DNA of 5,539 bases from Patulibacter sp052039575 (GTDB lineage Bacteria > Actinomycetota > Thermoleophilia > Solirubrobacterales > Solirubrobacteraceae): positions 1-5,539 of the forward strand of contig JBQGEK010000152.1 in assembly GCA_052039575.1 (NCBI GenBank). The letters run 5' to 3'. Every line of letters begins with the position of its first letter. The first letter of the stretch is position 1. Of this stretch, positions 1 through 4,911 are shown one piece after another. The translations under genes and the position numbers were made by a program. A model generated the notes under the pieces. It worked only from the letters and a program-made list of their open reading frames with translations. It was not told the origin of the DNA and searched no databases.

Positions 1-151
1 AGTGGATCCCCCGCAGGTCGGCGTCGACCAGGCTCTCGGCCACGGTCCGGGCCTGCTCGACGGGCAGGCCCGCCGCGGCGAGCACGTCGGTCGCCCGCTG
101 CTCGAGCTGCTCGGCGCTCCAGGCGCCGGCGACGGCCTCGGCCGGACTCAT
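1..151 (-). CDS. Ldh_2-family NAD(P)-dependent dehydrogenase, N-terminal fragment (malate/L-lactate/ureidoglycolate dehydrogenase-like)
   Basis: Only the first 50 codons are present; the gene continues beyond the left edge. It starts at an ATG whose first bases overlap the TGA of the upstream SDR (ATGA, positions 148-151), so the two are almost certainly co-transcribed and translationally coupled. The visible protein has a helical N-terminus (residues 12-40, rich in A, E, Q and R) followed by ESLVDADLRGIH at residues 39-50. That matches the conserved 'LVxADLRGxxSHG' stretch near the N-terminus of the Ldh_2 family (PF02615). This family reduces or oxidises 2-keto/2-hydroxy acids with NAD(P)H and has a fold unrelated to classical LDH. 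The catalytic histidine of the SHG motif would lie just beyond the edge. Substrate cannot be assigned from this fragment. Family assignment is fairly secure from the motif; activity is inferred. Confidence 0.78.
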   Translation of the reverse strand, partial: MSPAEAVAGAWSAEQLEQRATDVLAAAGLPVEQARTVAESLVDADLRGIH

Positions 152-1017
152 GCGCTCGGCTCCGCGGCGAACGGGGTCCGCTTGACCAGCCCGACCGGCC
201 GCAGCTGCTCGGCCAGCTCGCCCTCGATCGCCGCCGCGACCGACTCGGCCGTCCACTGCGCCCCGGTCGCCTTGTGCTCGGGGAACCGCGGCTGGTCGAG
301 GACCGAGAGACCCTGCGCGTCGAGCCGGATCACCTGACCGGAGACGTGCCGCGACGCGTCGCCCAGCAGGTAGACGACCAGCGGCGCGACCCGCTCGGGC
401 GGCGGCTCGTCCATGTGCTCCGCGTCGCGGTTGTCCCACAGGTCCGACTGCCCGGTCCGCGCGATCGGCGAGATCGCGTTGACGCGGATTCCGGCCGCCT
501 CGGCGTCGAGCGCCCACGAGTAGGTCATCGACGCCACCGCGCCCTTGGACGCGCCGTAGCTGCCCATCTCGGCGATTCCGACGTGCCCGCCGGAGGTGAC
601 GTTGACGATCGACCCGGATCCCTGCTCGCGCATCACGCGGACCGCGTGAACGGCGCAGAACATCGTGCCGAACACGTTGACCTCGATGATCCGGCGGATC
701 CCGGCCTCGGTCTCGTCCCACGGGAACGCGGCGTGGAAGATCCCCGCGTTGTTGACCAGGCCGTCGAGTCGGCCGAACGACGTGGTCGCCAGCGCGACGA
801 GCGCGCCGGCGGCGTCCCAGTCGGCGACCGATCCGACGTGCGCTACCGCCGTACCGCCGGCCGCCTCGATCTCGCCGACGACGGCCTCGATCGCGGTGGC
901 GTCGACATCGTTGACCACCAGCCGGGCTCCTGCCGCGGCCGCCGCCAGGGCGTACGCCCGACCGAGGCCCCCGCCGGCCCCGGTGATGATCACGACCTTG
1001 CCCTCCAGACCCTGCAT
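148..1017 (-). CDS. SDR-family NAD(P)-dependent oxidoreductase, 3-hydroxyacyl-CoA/17beta-HSD type 4-like
   Basis: A 289-residue classical short-chain dehydrogenase. Visible motifs are the cofactor loop TGAGGGLG (12-19), Asp37 at the end of strand beta-2 (suggesting NAD rather than NADP), NNAG (89-92), Asn114, Ser142, and Tyr154 with Lys158 in the YGASK active site. The region after the active site reads AISPIARTG, then a VAPLVVYLLGD stretch, GQVIRLDAQG and a C-terminal extension of about 50 residues. This layout resembles (3R)-hydroxyacyl-CoA dehydrogenase domains of multifunctional enzyme type 2 and related actinobacterial SDRs, so a CoA-thioester or steroid-like hydroxyl group is a plausible substrate (inference). 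The chosen ATG has a strong Shine-Dalgarno GGAGGA (minus strand, 1024-1029) six bases upstream, and the Rossmann strand begins a few residues in. A longer frame from a TTG at 1110 adds a low-complexity leader and is not favoured. It overlaps the Ldh_2 gene by four bases. Confidence 0.9.
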   Translation of the reverse strand: MQGLEGKVVIITGAGGGLGRAYALAAAAAGARLVVNDVDATAIEAVVGEIEAAGGTAVAHVGSVADWDAAGALVALATTSFGRLDGLVNNAGIFHAAFPWDETEAGIRRIIEVNVFGTMFCAVHAVRVMREQGSGSIVNVTSGGHVGIAEMGSYGASKGAVASMTYSWALDAEAAGIRVNAISPIARTGQSDLWDNRDAEHMDEPPPERVAPLVVYLLGDASRHVSGQVIRLDAQGLSVLDQPRFPEHKATGAQWTAESVAAAIEGELAEQLRPVGLVKRTPFAAEPSA

Positions 1018-1055
1018 GCTGTCTCCTCCCGTGTGTCCGTCGCAACCGCCAGTGC

Positions 1056-1074
1056 CCGGAGCGAAGCGCTCCGG
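1056..1074. repeat. Perfect 8-bp stem hairpin in the SDR leader (possible terminator or leader structure)
   Basis: CCGGAGCG (1056-1063) and CGCTCCGG (1067-1074) are perfect inverted repeats with a three-base loop. The hairpin lies in the gap between the two SDR genes, 38 bases upstream of the downstream SDR start and clear of its Shine-Dalgarno. No T-tract follows it on either strand. It could be a U-less terminator for the SDR gene ending at 1249, or a structure in the 5' leader of the SDR starting at 1017 if transcription begins near 1154. The hairpin itself is certain from sequence; its role is not. Confidence 0.6.
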
Positions 1075-1157
1075 CGGATTCAGTGGCGTCGGGCCGCCGC
1101 CGGCGTCCAACTACGAGGCCAAGCGCCCCGCCGACGCGTGCTCAGCAGCCCGTAAAA

Positions 1158-1172
1158 TAAAGTATACGCATT
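1158..1172 (-). promoter_or_regulatory. Probable promoter (-10 TATACT) and motif copy for the SDR/Ldh_2 operon
   Basis: An AT-rich patch (1151-1174) in otherwise GC-rich DNA holds, on the minus strand, a near-ideal -10 box TATACT (revcomp of 1161-1166). No convincing -35 box is visible. Transcription would start near 1154 and give a leader of about 137 bases before the ATG at 1017. On the minus strand the 15 bases AATGCGTATACTTTA match the motif found at the other three control regions (ends in CTTTA, with TA at the centre). A short inverted repeat ACGCA-TTT-TGCGT (1166-1178) overlaps it and could be part of an operator. The -10 is seen; start site and regulation are inferred. Confidence 0.5.
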
Positions 1173-1248
1173 TTGCGTCGGTCGCCCCGAGCGCGCCACG
1201 ACCCGTCGCCACGCACGGGCAGCACGACCCGGAGCGCCACGGCTGCCG

Positions 1249-2058
1249 TCAGGGCGTCATCACGCGGCCGCCCGCCACGTCGATCGTCACGCCGGTGATC
1301 CACGCCGCCGCGTCCGAGAGCAGGAACAGCGTCGCCGCCGCCACATCGGCCGGCGCACCGACGCGGCCGAGCGGGAACCGGTCGGCGACGGTCGCCAGGT
1401 CGATCGATGCGGCGGTGGCCTCGGTGACGATCAGCGACGGTGCGACGCAGTTCACCCGCACCCCATCCGGTCCGCACTCCCGCGCCAGCTGACGCGTCAG
1501 GGCCATCACGCCGGCCTTCGCTGCGGCGTACGGCGCGGACGCGGCGGTCGCCCGCCTCGGCGCCGCCGAGGCCATGGTCACCACGGCTCCCCTGCCGCGC
1601 GCCTGCATGCCCGGGACCATCTCCCGGAGCACCAGGAACGTCGCGCTCAGGTTCGACGAGATCGTCGCATCCCAGTCCTCGAGCGTCGTCTCGACGGTCG
1701 GCACCTGCGGACCGTCCCCGCCCGCGAACGGCACCAACAGATCCACCGCCCCGAACGCTTCGATCGCAGCATGGTGCAGTGCCGCGACATCGCCGGACCG
1801 GGTCGCATCGCCGGCGACACCGATCGCCTGCCCGCCGGCCCGTCGAACATCCTCGACGGTCCGCCGGATCGCGGCGGCGTCGCGCCCGGCTACCACGACG
1901 TTCGCCGCGGCCTGACCGAGCGCGCCGCAGAGCGCCGCCCCGAGCCCCCGCGATCCCCCGGTGACCACCGCGGTTCGGCCGGCCAGGTCCCGGTAGACCG
2001 GGACGGAAGTGTCGCGCGCAGCCTGCGCCTGGTTGGAGATGCCATCACCCTCTCTCAT
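1249..2058 (-). CDS. SDR-family oxidoreductase, FabG-like
   Basis: A 269-residue classical SDR. It shows TGGSRGLG (33-40), AGRD at 57-60 with Arg59 after strand beta-2 (favouring NADP), Asn136, Ser164, Tyr177 and Lys181 (YAAAK). It continues with RVNCVAPSLIVTE (201-213) and the usual C-terminal ITGVTIDVAGG, which is typical of FabG-like 3-ketoacyl reductases and related alcohol dehydrogenases. Oddly, the usual NNAG is replaced by PFAG (110-113). The start at 2058 is preferred because a -10 box TATCCT on the minus strand ends exactly six bases before it, which fits a leaderless mRNA and explains the lack of a Shine-Dalgarno. An upstream in-frame ATG at 2112 would lie upstream of that promoter and inside the divergent gene. 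About 25 residues precede the Rossmann core. It is divergent from the NTF2-like gene. Substrate unknown. Confidence 0.88.
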   Translation of the reverse strand: MREGDGISNQAQAARDTSVPVYRDLAGRTAVVTGGSRGLGAALCGALGQAAANVVVAGRDAAAIRRTVEDVRRAGGQAIGVAGDATRSGDVAALHHAAIEAFGAVDLLVPFAGGDGPQVPTVETTLEDWDATISSNLSATFLVLREMVPGMQARGRGAVVTMASAAPRRATAASAPYAAAKAGVMALTRQLARECGPDGVRVNCVAPSLIVTEATAASIDLATVADRFPLGRVGAPADVAAATLFLLSDAAAWITGVTIDVAGGRVMTP

Positions 2059-2062
2059 GAAC

Positions 2063-2079
2063 AAAGGATACCCTTTACC
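2063..2079. promoter_or_regulatory. Symmetric divergent promoter for two leaderless genes
   Basis: Plus strand AAAGGATACCCTTTACC. The plus-strand -10 box TACCCT is 2069-2074 and the minus-strand -10 box TATCCT is the complement of 2065-2070, so the two boxes share the central TA (2069-2070). Each ends exactly six bases before an ATG (2081 on plus, 2058 on minus), which would place the first transcribed base at or next to each start codon. No Shine-Dalgarno precedes either ATG. The arms AAAGG and CCTTT form an inverted repeat that could also be a regulator site. Thirteen of 17 bases are identical to the promoter at 4291-4307. The -10 boxes and spacing are seen directly; leaderless transcription is inferred. 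Confidence 0.65.
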
Positions 2080-2080
2080 G

Positions 2081-2629
2081 ATGCCATCGCTCGAAGCACG
2101 GGTCGCTCGCATCGAAGCCGAATCCGCTCTGCGCCAGCTGGCCGTCCGCTATGCGCTCGCCGTCGACGGCCGCGACCTGCAGACCCTGACCGGCCTGTTC
2201 TGCGCCGACGTCGACGCCGGGAGCTGGGGCACCGGACGGCCCGCCCTCGGCGCGTTCTACGACGACGTGCTGCGCCGCTTCGGGCGCACGATCCACACCG
2301 TCGCCAACCACGTGATCGACCTGGAGCACGACGCGACCACTGCCAGTGGGGTGGTCTACTGCCGTGCCGAGCACGAGCTCGACGGCGAGTGGGTGGTCCA
2401 GGCGCTCTGCTACTTCGACGACTACGAGCGCGAGGACGACGGCGGGTGGCGGTTCCGGCGACGCAAGCTCGAGTCGTTCTACGTCAACGACGTGCTGTCG
2501 CGCCCCGGTGACCCGAGCTACCTGCAGCACCCCCAGCTGGCCCGACACGTACGACTGCCGGAGCGGTTCCCGACATGGGGCCCGTTCTGGGCCGCCGCGA
2601 ACGACCGTGCGGCCGACCGGGGCCGCTGA
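2081..2629 (+). CDS. NTF2-like / SnoaL-like domain protein
   Basis: A 182-residue protein with a pattern typical of SnoaL_4-type NTF2-fold proteins (PF13577). It has an N-terminal helix ESALRQLAVRYALAVDGRD (14-32), then TLTGLFCADV (35-44), a central HTVANHVIDLEHD segment (72-84), and strands around VVYCRAEHEL (91-100), WVVQALCYFDDY (104-115) and WRFRRRKLE (123-131). Asp29, His72 and His77 sit where polar pocket residues lie in related dehydratases and isomerases, but catalysis is not provable here. The family includes scytalone dehydratase-like, ketosteroid isomerase-like and ring-hydroxylating dioxygenase beta-like proteins, and such genes commonly accompany SDR and CoA-ligase catabolic clusters. 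The ATG at 2081 is chosen because the -10 box ends six bases before it and the family helix follows at once; in-frame starts at 2009 and 2057 lie upstream of that promoter. It converges on the CoA ligase with only 21 bases between stops. Confidence 0.8.
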   Translation: MPSLEARVARIEAESALRQLAVRYALAVDGRDLQTLTGLFCADVDAGSWGTGRPALGAFYDDVLRRFGRTIHTVANHVIDLEHDATTASGVVYCRAEHELDGEWVVQALCYFDDYEREDDGGWRFRRRKLESFYVNDVLSRPGDPSYLQHPQLARHVRLPERFPTWGPFWAAANDRAADRGR

Positions 2630-2650
2630 TCGAGTGCCACCCGGCCCGCG

Positions 2651-4267
2651 TCAGCCGGCGATCCTGGTCGCCTGGCCTTCCCAGGCCTGCTCGCGCAGCG
2701 CGAACTTCTGGATCTTGCCGGTCGAGGTCTTGGGCAGCGGCCCGAAGACCACGCGCTTGGGCACCTTGAATCTGGCGAGCCGCGTGCGGGCGTGATCGAG
2801 CAGCTCGTCGACCGTGATCTCGGCGCCCGGCTTCAGCGTCACGTGGGCCAACGGGACCTCGCCCCACCGCTCGTCGGGCATCGAGACGACTGCGACCTCG
2901 AGCACCGCGGGATGGTCCGCGAGCGCCTGCTCGACCTCGACCGACGCAATGTTCTCGCCGCCCGAGATGATCACGTCCTTCTCGCGGTCGCGCAGCTCGA
3001 AGTAGCCGCCCGGATGCAGCACGGCCAGATCGCCGGTGCGGAACCAACCGTCGGCGGTGAACGCCTCGCTCGTCGCCGCCTCGTCGCGGTAGTAGCCGAG
3101 CATCACGTTGTCGCCACGGACCTGGACCTCGCCCTGGGTCTCGCCGTCGGCGGGCACGTCGGTCCCGTCCTGGTCGCGCACCCGGACCGCGACGCCGCTG
3201 AGGTTGCCGCTGCCCTGGCGGGCCATCCGTCGCGCCCGGTCGTCCAGCTCGAGCCCGTCCCACTCCGGCTGCCAGTCGCAGACCACCGCCGGGCCGTAGG
3301 TCTCGGTCAGGCCGTAGAGGTGCGTGACCTCCAGTCGCAGCTCGGCCATCCGCGCCAGCAGCGCTGGTGACGGCGGCGCGCCCCCGGTCCCGATGAGCAC
3401 CGGCCGCGGCGCCGGATCACCGTCGGCATCGTCGCCCCACGCCAGCATCGCCAGCACCGTCGGGGCGGCGTTCATCGACGTCACCCCATCTTCGCGCAGG
3501 TGCCGCCAGATCTCCGCGGCGTCGATCTTGCGCAGGCAGAGGTGCGTGCCGCCCGCTGCGGTCACGGCCCAGGTGAAGCACCAGCCGTTGCAGTGGAACA
3601 TCGGCAGCGTCCAGAGGTGCACGGTCTCCGGGCCGAGCTTCCCGTGGTAGGCCATCGCCATCGCCTGAACCCAGGCGCCGCGGTGCTGGTACTGGACGCC
3701 CTTCGGCCGCCCGGTGGTCCCGCTGGTGTAGTTGATCGCGAGCAGGGCGTTTTCGTCGACCGCCACGAAGCCGTCCGGCGCGCAGGACGCAGCGCGCGCG
3801 TCGAGCGTCGCGAAGTCGATCGCCTCGACGCCCTCGATCCGGCCGGCCAGGTCGGCCAGGTCGGCGTCGAACAGCAGCAGGTCGGCCCCCGCATGGGCGA
3901 CGATCGCCGACAGCTCGGGCGCGCTCAGCCGGTGGTTGAGCGCGACCAGCACCAGCCCGGCACCGGGCACGGCGTAGTGCGCCTGCAGCAGGCCGGCGGA
4001 GTTGGGCGCCAGCACCGCCACGCGACTGCCGGCCGCCAGGCCGTGTGCGCGCAGCGCGGCCGCCTGCCGCCGTACCTGATCGTCGAGCTCACGGTAGGTC
4101 GCGCGGTACGGGCCGTCGATCACGGCGGTCCGCTCGGCGAACATCCGCACTGCCCGCTCGAGGAACAGCAGCGGCGTCTGCGCATGCGCGGCGGGGCCCC
4201 TCGTCGGGCCGCTCCCCACGAGCTTCGGATCCGCTGCGGGCTGTTGCTGCGGTTGATCGCTAGTCAC
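2651..4267 (-). CDS. Acyl-CoA synthetase (AMP-forming), long/medium-chain FACS / DmdB-like subfamily
   Basis: A 538-residue member of the ANL adenylating superfamily, complete in length. Motifs in order are the phosphate loop NYTSGTTGRPKG (179-190), LPMFHCNGW (221-229), YGLTETYGP (318-326), WFRTGDL (408-414), REKDVIISGGENI (428-440) and the C-terminal PKTSTGKIQK (512-521) with the expected catalytic Lys518. It should activate a carboxylic acid with ATP to the acyl adenylate and then the CoA thioester in the cytoplasm. The HCNGW motif is typical of the Thermus long-chain FACS, plant AAE and methylmercaptopropionate-CoA ligase (DmdB) branch; the chain length used cannot be read from sequence. 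The GTG at 4267 is preceded by a purine-rich GGGGAGAGGGAG (minus strand, 4269-4280) and lies downstream of a -10 box TACACT. An alternative GTG at 4334-4336 would lie upstream of that promoter. The first 28 residues are polar and Gln/Pro-rich, outside the conserved domain. Confidence 0.92.
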   Translation of the reverse strand: MTSDQPQQQPAADPKLVGSGPTRGPAAHAQTPLLFLERAVRMFAERTAVIDGPYRATYRELDDQVRRQAAALRAHGLAAGSRVAVLAPNSAGLLQAHYAVPGAGLVLVALNHRLSAPELSAIVAHAGADLLLFDADLADLAGRIEGVEAIDFATLDARAASCAPDGFVAVDENALLAINYTSGTTGRPKGVQYQHRGAWVQAMAMAYHGKLGPETVHLWTLPMFHCNGWCFTWAVTAAGGTHLCLRKIDAAEIWRHLREDGVTSMNAAPTVLAMLAWGDDADGDPAPRPVLIGTGGAPPSPALLARMAELRLEVTHLYGLTETYGPAVVCDWQPEWDGLELDDRARRMARQGSGNLSGVAVRVRDQDGTDVPADGETQGEVQVRGDNVMLGYYRDEAATSEAFTADGWFRTGDLAVLHPGGYFELRDREKDVIISGGENIASVEVEQALADHPAVLEVAVVSMPDERWGEVPLAHVTLKPGAEITVDELLDHARTRLARFKVPKRVVFGPLPKTSTGKIQKFALREQAWEGQATRIAG

Positions 4268-4290
4268 GCTCCCTCTCCCCTCGACGAATG

Positions 4291-4307
4291 AGAGTGTACT
4301 CTTTACC
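4291..4307. promoter_or_regulatory. Symmetric divergent promoter between the CoA ligase and VOC genes
   Basis: Plus strand AGAGTGTACTCTTTACC. The plus-strand -10 box TACTCT is 4297-4302 and the minus-strand -10 box TACACT is the complement of 4293-4298; they share the central TA (4297-4298). AGAGT and ACTCT are perfect inverted repeats two bases apart. The start codons lie at nearly equal distances on each side (GTG at 4267 on minus, GTG at 4327 on plus). Each would give a leader of about 18 bases that contains a Shine-Dalgarno, so unlike the promoter at 2063-2079 these genes are not leaderless. Thirteen of 17 bases match that other divergent promoter, including the flank TTTACC, which is not needed for a -10 box and may mark a shared operator. 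No clear -35 is seen. Confidence 0.6.
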
Positions 4308-4326
4308 AGACCAACGCGGAGGACTC

Positions 4327-4785
4327 GTGCGGGCACCGATCTCGATCATCGACCACGTCGCCCTGACGACGAACGACGCCCGGCAGCTCGTCGCATTCTA
4401 CGTTCGCGTGTTCGGCGCGCAAGTGGCTCACGAGCACGAGATCGACGGGGTACCGAGCGTCTTCCAGCTCGTTCTCGGCGGCACCATGCTCAACATCCAT
4501 CGGGCGGGACACAGCGAGACGCTGGTCGCCGCTCAGCCGACTCCGGGCGCTCAGGACCTCTGCCTACGTTGGGACAGCCCGATCTCCGACGCAGTCCGCT
4601 GGCTCGACGACGCCGGCGTCGAGACGATCGAGGGTCCGGTGACGCGCGTCGGCTCGAGCCTGCTCCCCGGCCGATCCGTCTACCTCCGGGACCCGGACGG
4701 CAACCTCGTCGAGCTGCTGTCGATCGACGCACCCGAAGACGCCTGCCCCTCGAATAAAGTGTCCTCAGATCTGGATGACCGGTAG
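4327..4785 (+). CDS. VOC-family (glyoxalase/bleomycin-resistance/dioxygenase fold) protein
   Basis: A 152-residue single-subunit VOC protein with two beta-alpha-beta-beta-beta modules. It shows IDHVALTTND (8-17), FYVRVFG (24-30), TMLNIHRAG (53-61), AQDLCLRW (75-82) and VYLRDPDGNLVELLS (118-132). His10, His58 and Glu129 are the expected metal-binding positions. Members include glyoxalase I, fosfomycin-resistance enzymes, extradiol dioxygenases and methylmalonyl-CoA epimerase. This sequence looks like the generic VOC/virulence-type group, so the reaction is not assignable. The GTG at 4327 is chosen: GGAGGA (4318-4323) lies just upstream with slightly short spacing, and the fold starts at once. 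An in-frame ATG at 4288 lies upstream of the -10 box at 4297-4302 and would probably not be transcribed. The last 18 or so residues are polar and outside the fold. Its TAG stop forms the first half of the next promoter's -10 box. Confidence 0.85.
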   Translation: MRAPISIIDHVALTTNDARQLVAFYVRVFGAQVAHEHEIDGVPSVFQLVLGGTMLNIHRAGHSETLVAAQPTPGAQDLCLRWDSPISDAVRWLDDAGVETIEGPVTRVGSSLLPGRSVYLRDPDGNLVELLSIDAPEDACPSNKVSSDLDDR

Positions 4786-4788
4786 GAT
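4755..4788 (+). promoter_or_regulatory. Promoter (-10 TAGGAT) for the flavin gene pair, with a motif copy over the -35 area
   Basis: TAGGAT at 4783-4788 fits the TANNNT -10 pattern and ends six bases before the ATG at 4795, the same leaderless spacing seen at 2081 and 2058. It overlaps the stop codon of the VOC gene (TAG, 4783-4785). TAAAGTGTCCTCAGA at 4755-4769 is, on the minus strand, a weaker copy of the CTTTA-ending motif of the other control regions. If transcription starts at 4795 it would cover about -40 to -26, a position suited to regulation. No FMN riboswitch-like conserved segments are visible before the flavin gene. Read-through from the VOC gene is also possible. Confidence 0.5.
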
Positions 4789-4794
4789 GCCCGC

Positions 4795-4911
4795 ATGACG
4801 CCCCCGTCGAGCAGCACCCGCGCCAGCGCCCCGAGCGCAGGACCGGACCGCCGACCGCTGGACTTCCACCGGGGCCGTAACGGACTCGACGTCACCGAGG
4901 AGAAAGCATGA
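4795..4911 (+). CDS. Small leaderless ORF (38 aa) coupled to the flavin gene
   Basis: ATG at 4795 to TGA at 4909-4911. The ORF begins six bases after a TAGGAT -10 box and ends with an ATGA overlap with the riboflavin kinase gene, so ribosomes finishing it would be positioned to restart at 4908. About 31 of 38 codons end in G or C, as expected for a gene in this genome, although non-coding high-GC DNA can look similar. The peptide is Ser/Pro/Ala-rich at first (residues 3-16), then charged: RRPLDFHRGRNG (18-29) and DVTEEKA at the end. The GAG-GAG codons near the end also form the Shine-Dalgarno (GGAG, 4899-4902) of the next gene. I recognise no family. It may be a regulatory leader peptide, a small partner protein, or simply an untranslated leader. 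Confidence 0.45.
   Translation: MTPPSSSTRASAPSAGPDRRPLDFHRGRNGLDVTEEKA

Noticed and set aside
1018..1110. N-terminal extension of the SDR from a TTG at 1110
   Set aside because: The extension is low-complexity and spans the hairpin, while the ATG at 1017 has a strong Shine-Dalgarno and fits the family start.
1218..1247. GGCAGC/GCTGCC inverted repeat just after the stop of the SDR ending at 1249, as a terminator
   Set aside because: The stem is only 6 bp with an 18-base loop and no T-tract; such pairs arise by chance in GC-rich DNA.
274..1492. Long plus-strand open frames (274-1155 and 665-1492) opposite the SDR genes
   Set aside because: They lie antisense to clear SDR genes with complete motifs; their translations are Arg/Pro/Ser-rich with no recognisable domain, as expected for opposite-strand frames in high-GC DNA.
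2620..2647. GGGCCG/CGGCCC inverted repeat across the convergent stops, as a bidirectional terminator
   Set aside because: It has 6-bp arms with a 16-base loop and no T-tract on either side, so the position is suggestive but the structure is too weak to call.
4288..4326. ATG at 4288 as the start of the VOC protein
   Set aside because: It lies upstream of the likely -10 box for this gene and has no Shine-Dalgarno; the GTG at 4327 has GGAGGA upstream and begins right at the fold.
4740..4907. FMN riboswitch upstream of the riboflavin kinase fusion
   Set aside because: I looked for the conserved RFN-type segments and saw none; the interval is mostly the VOC 3' end and the small ORF.
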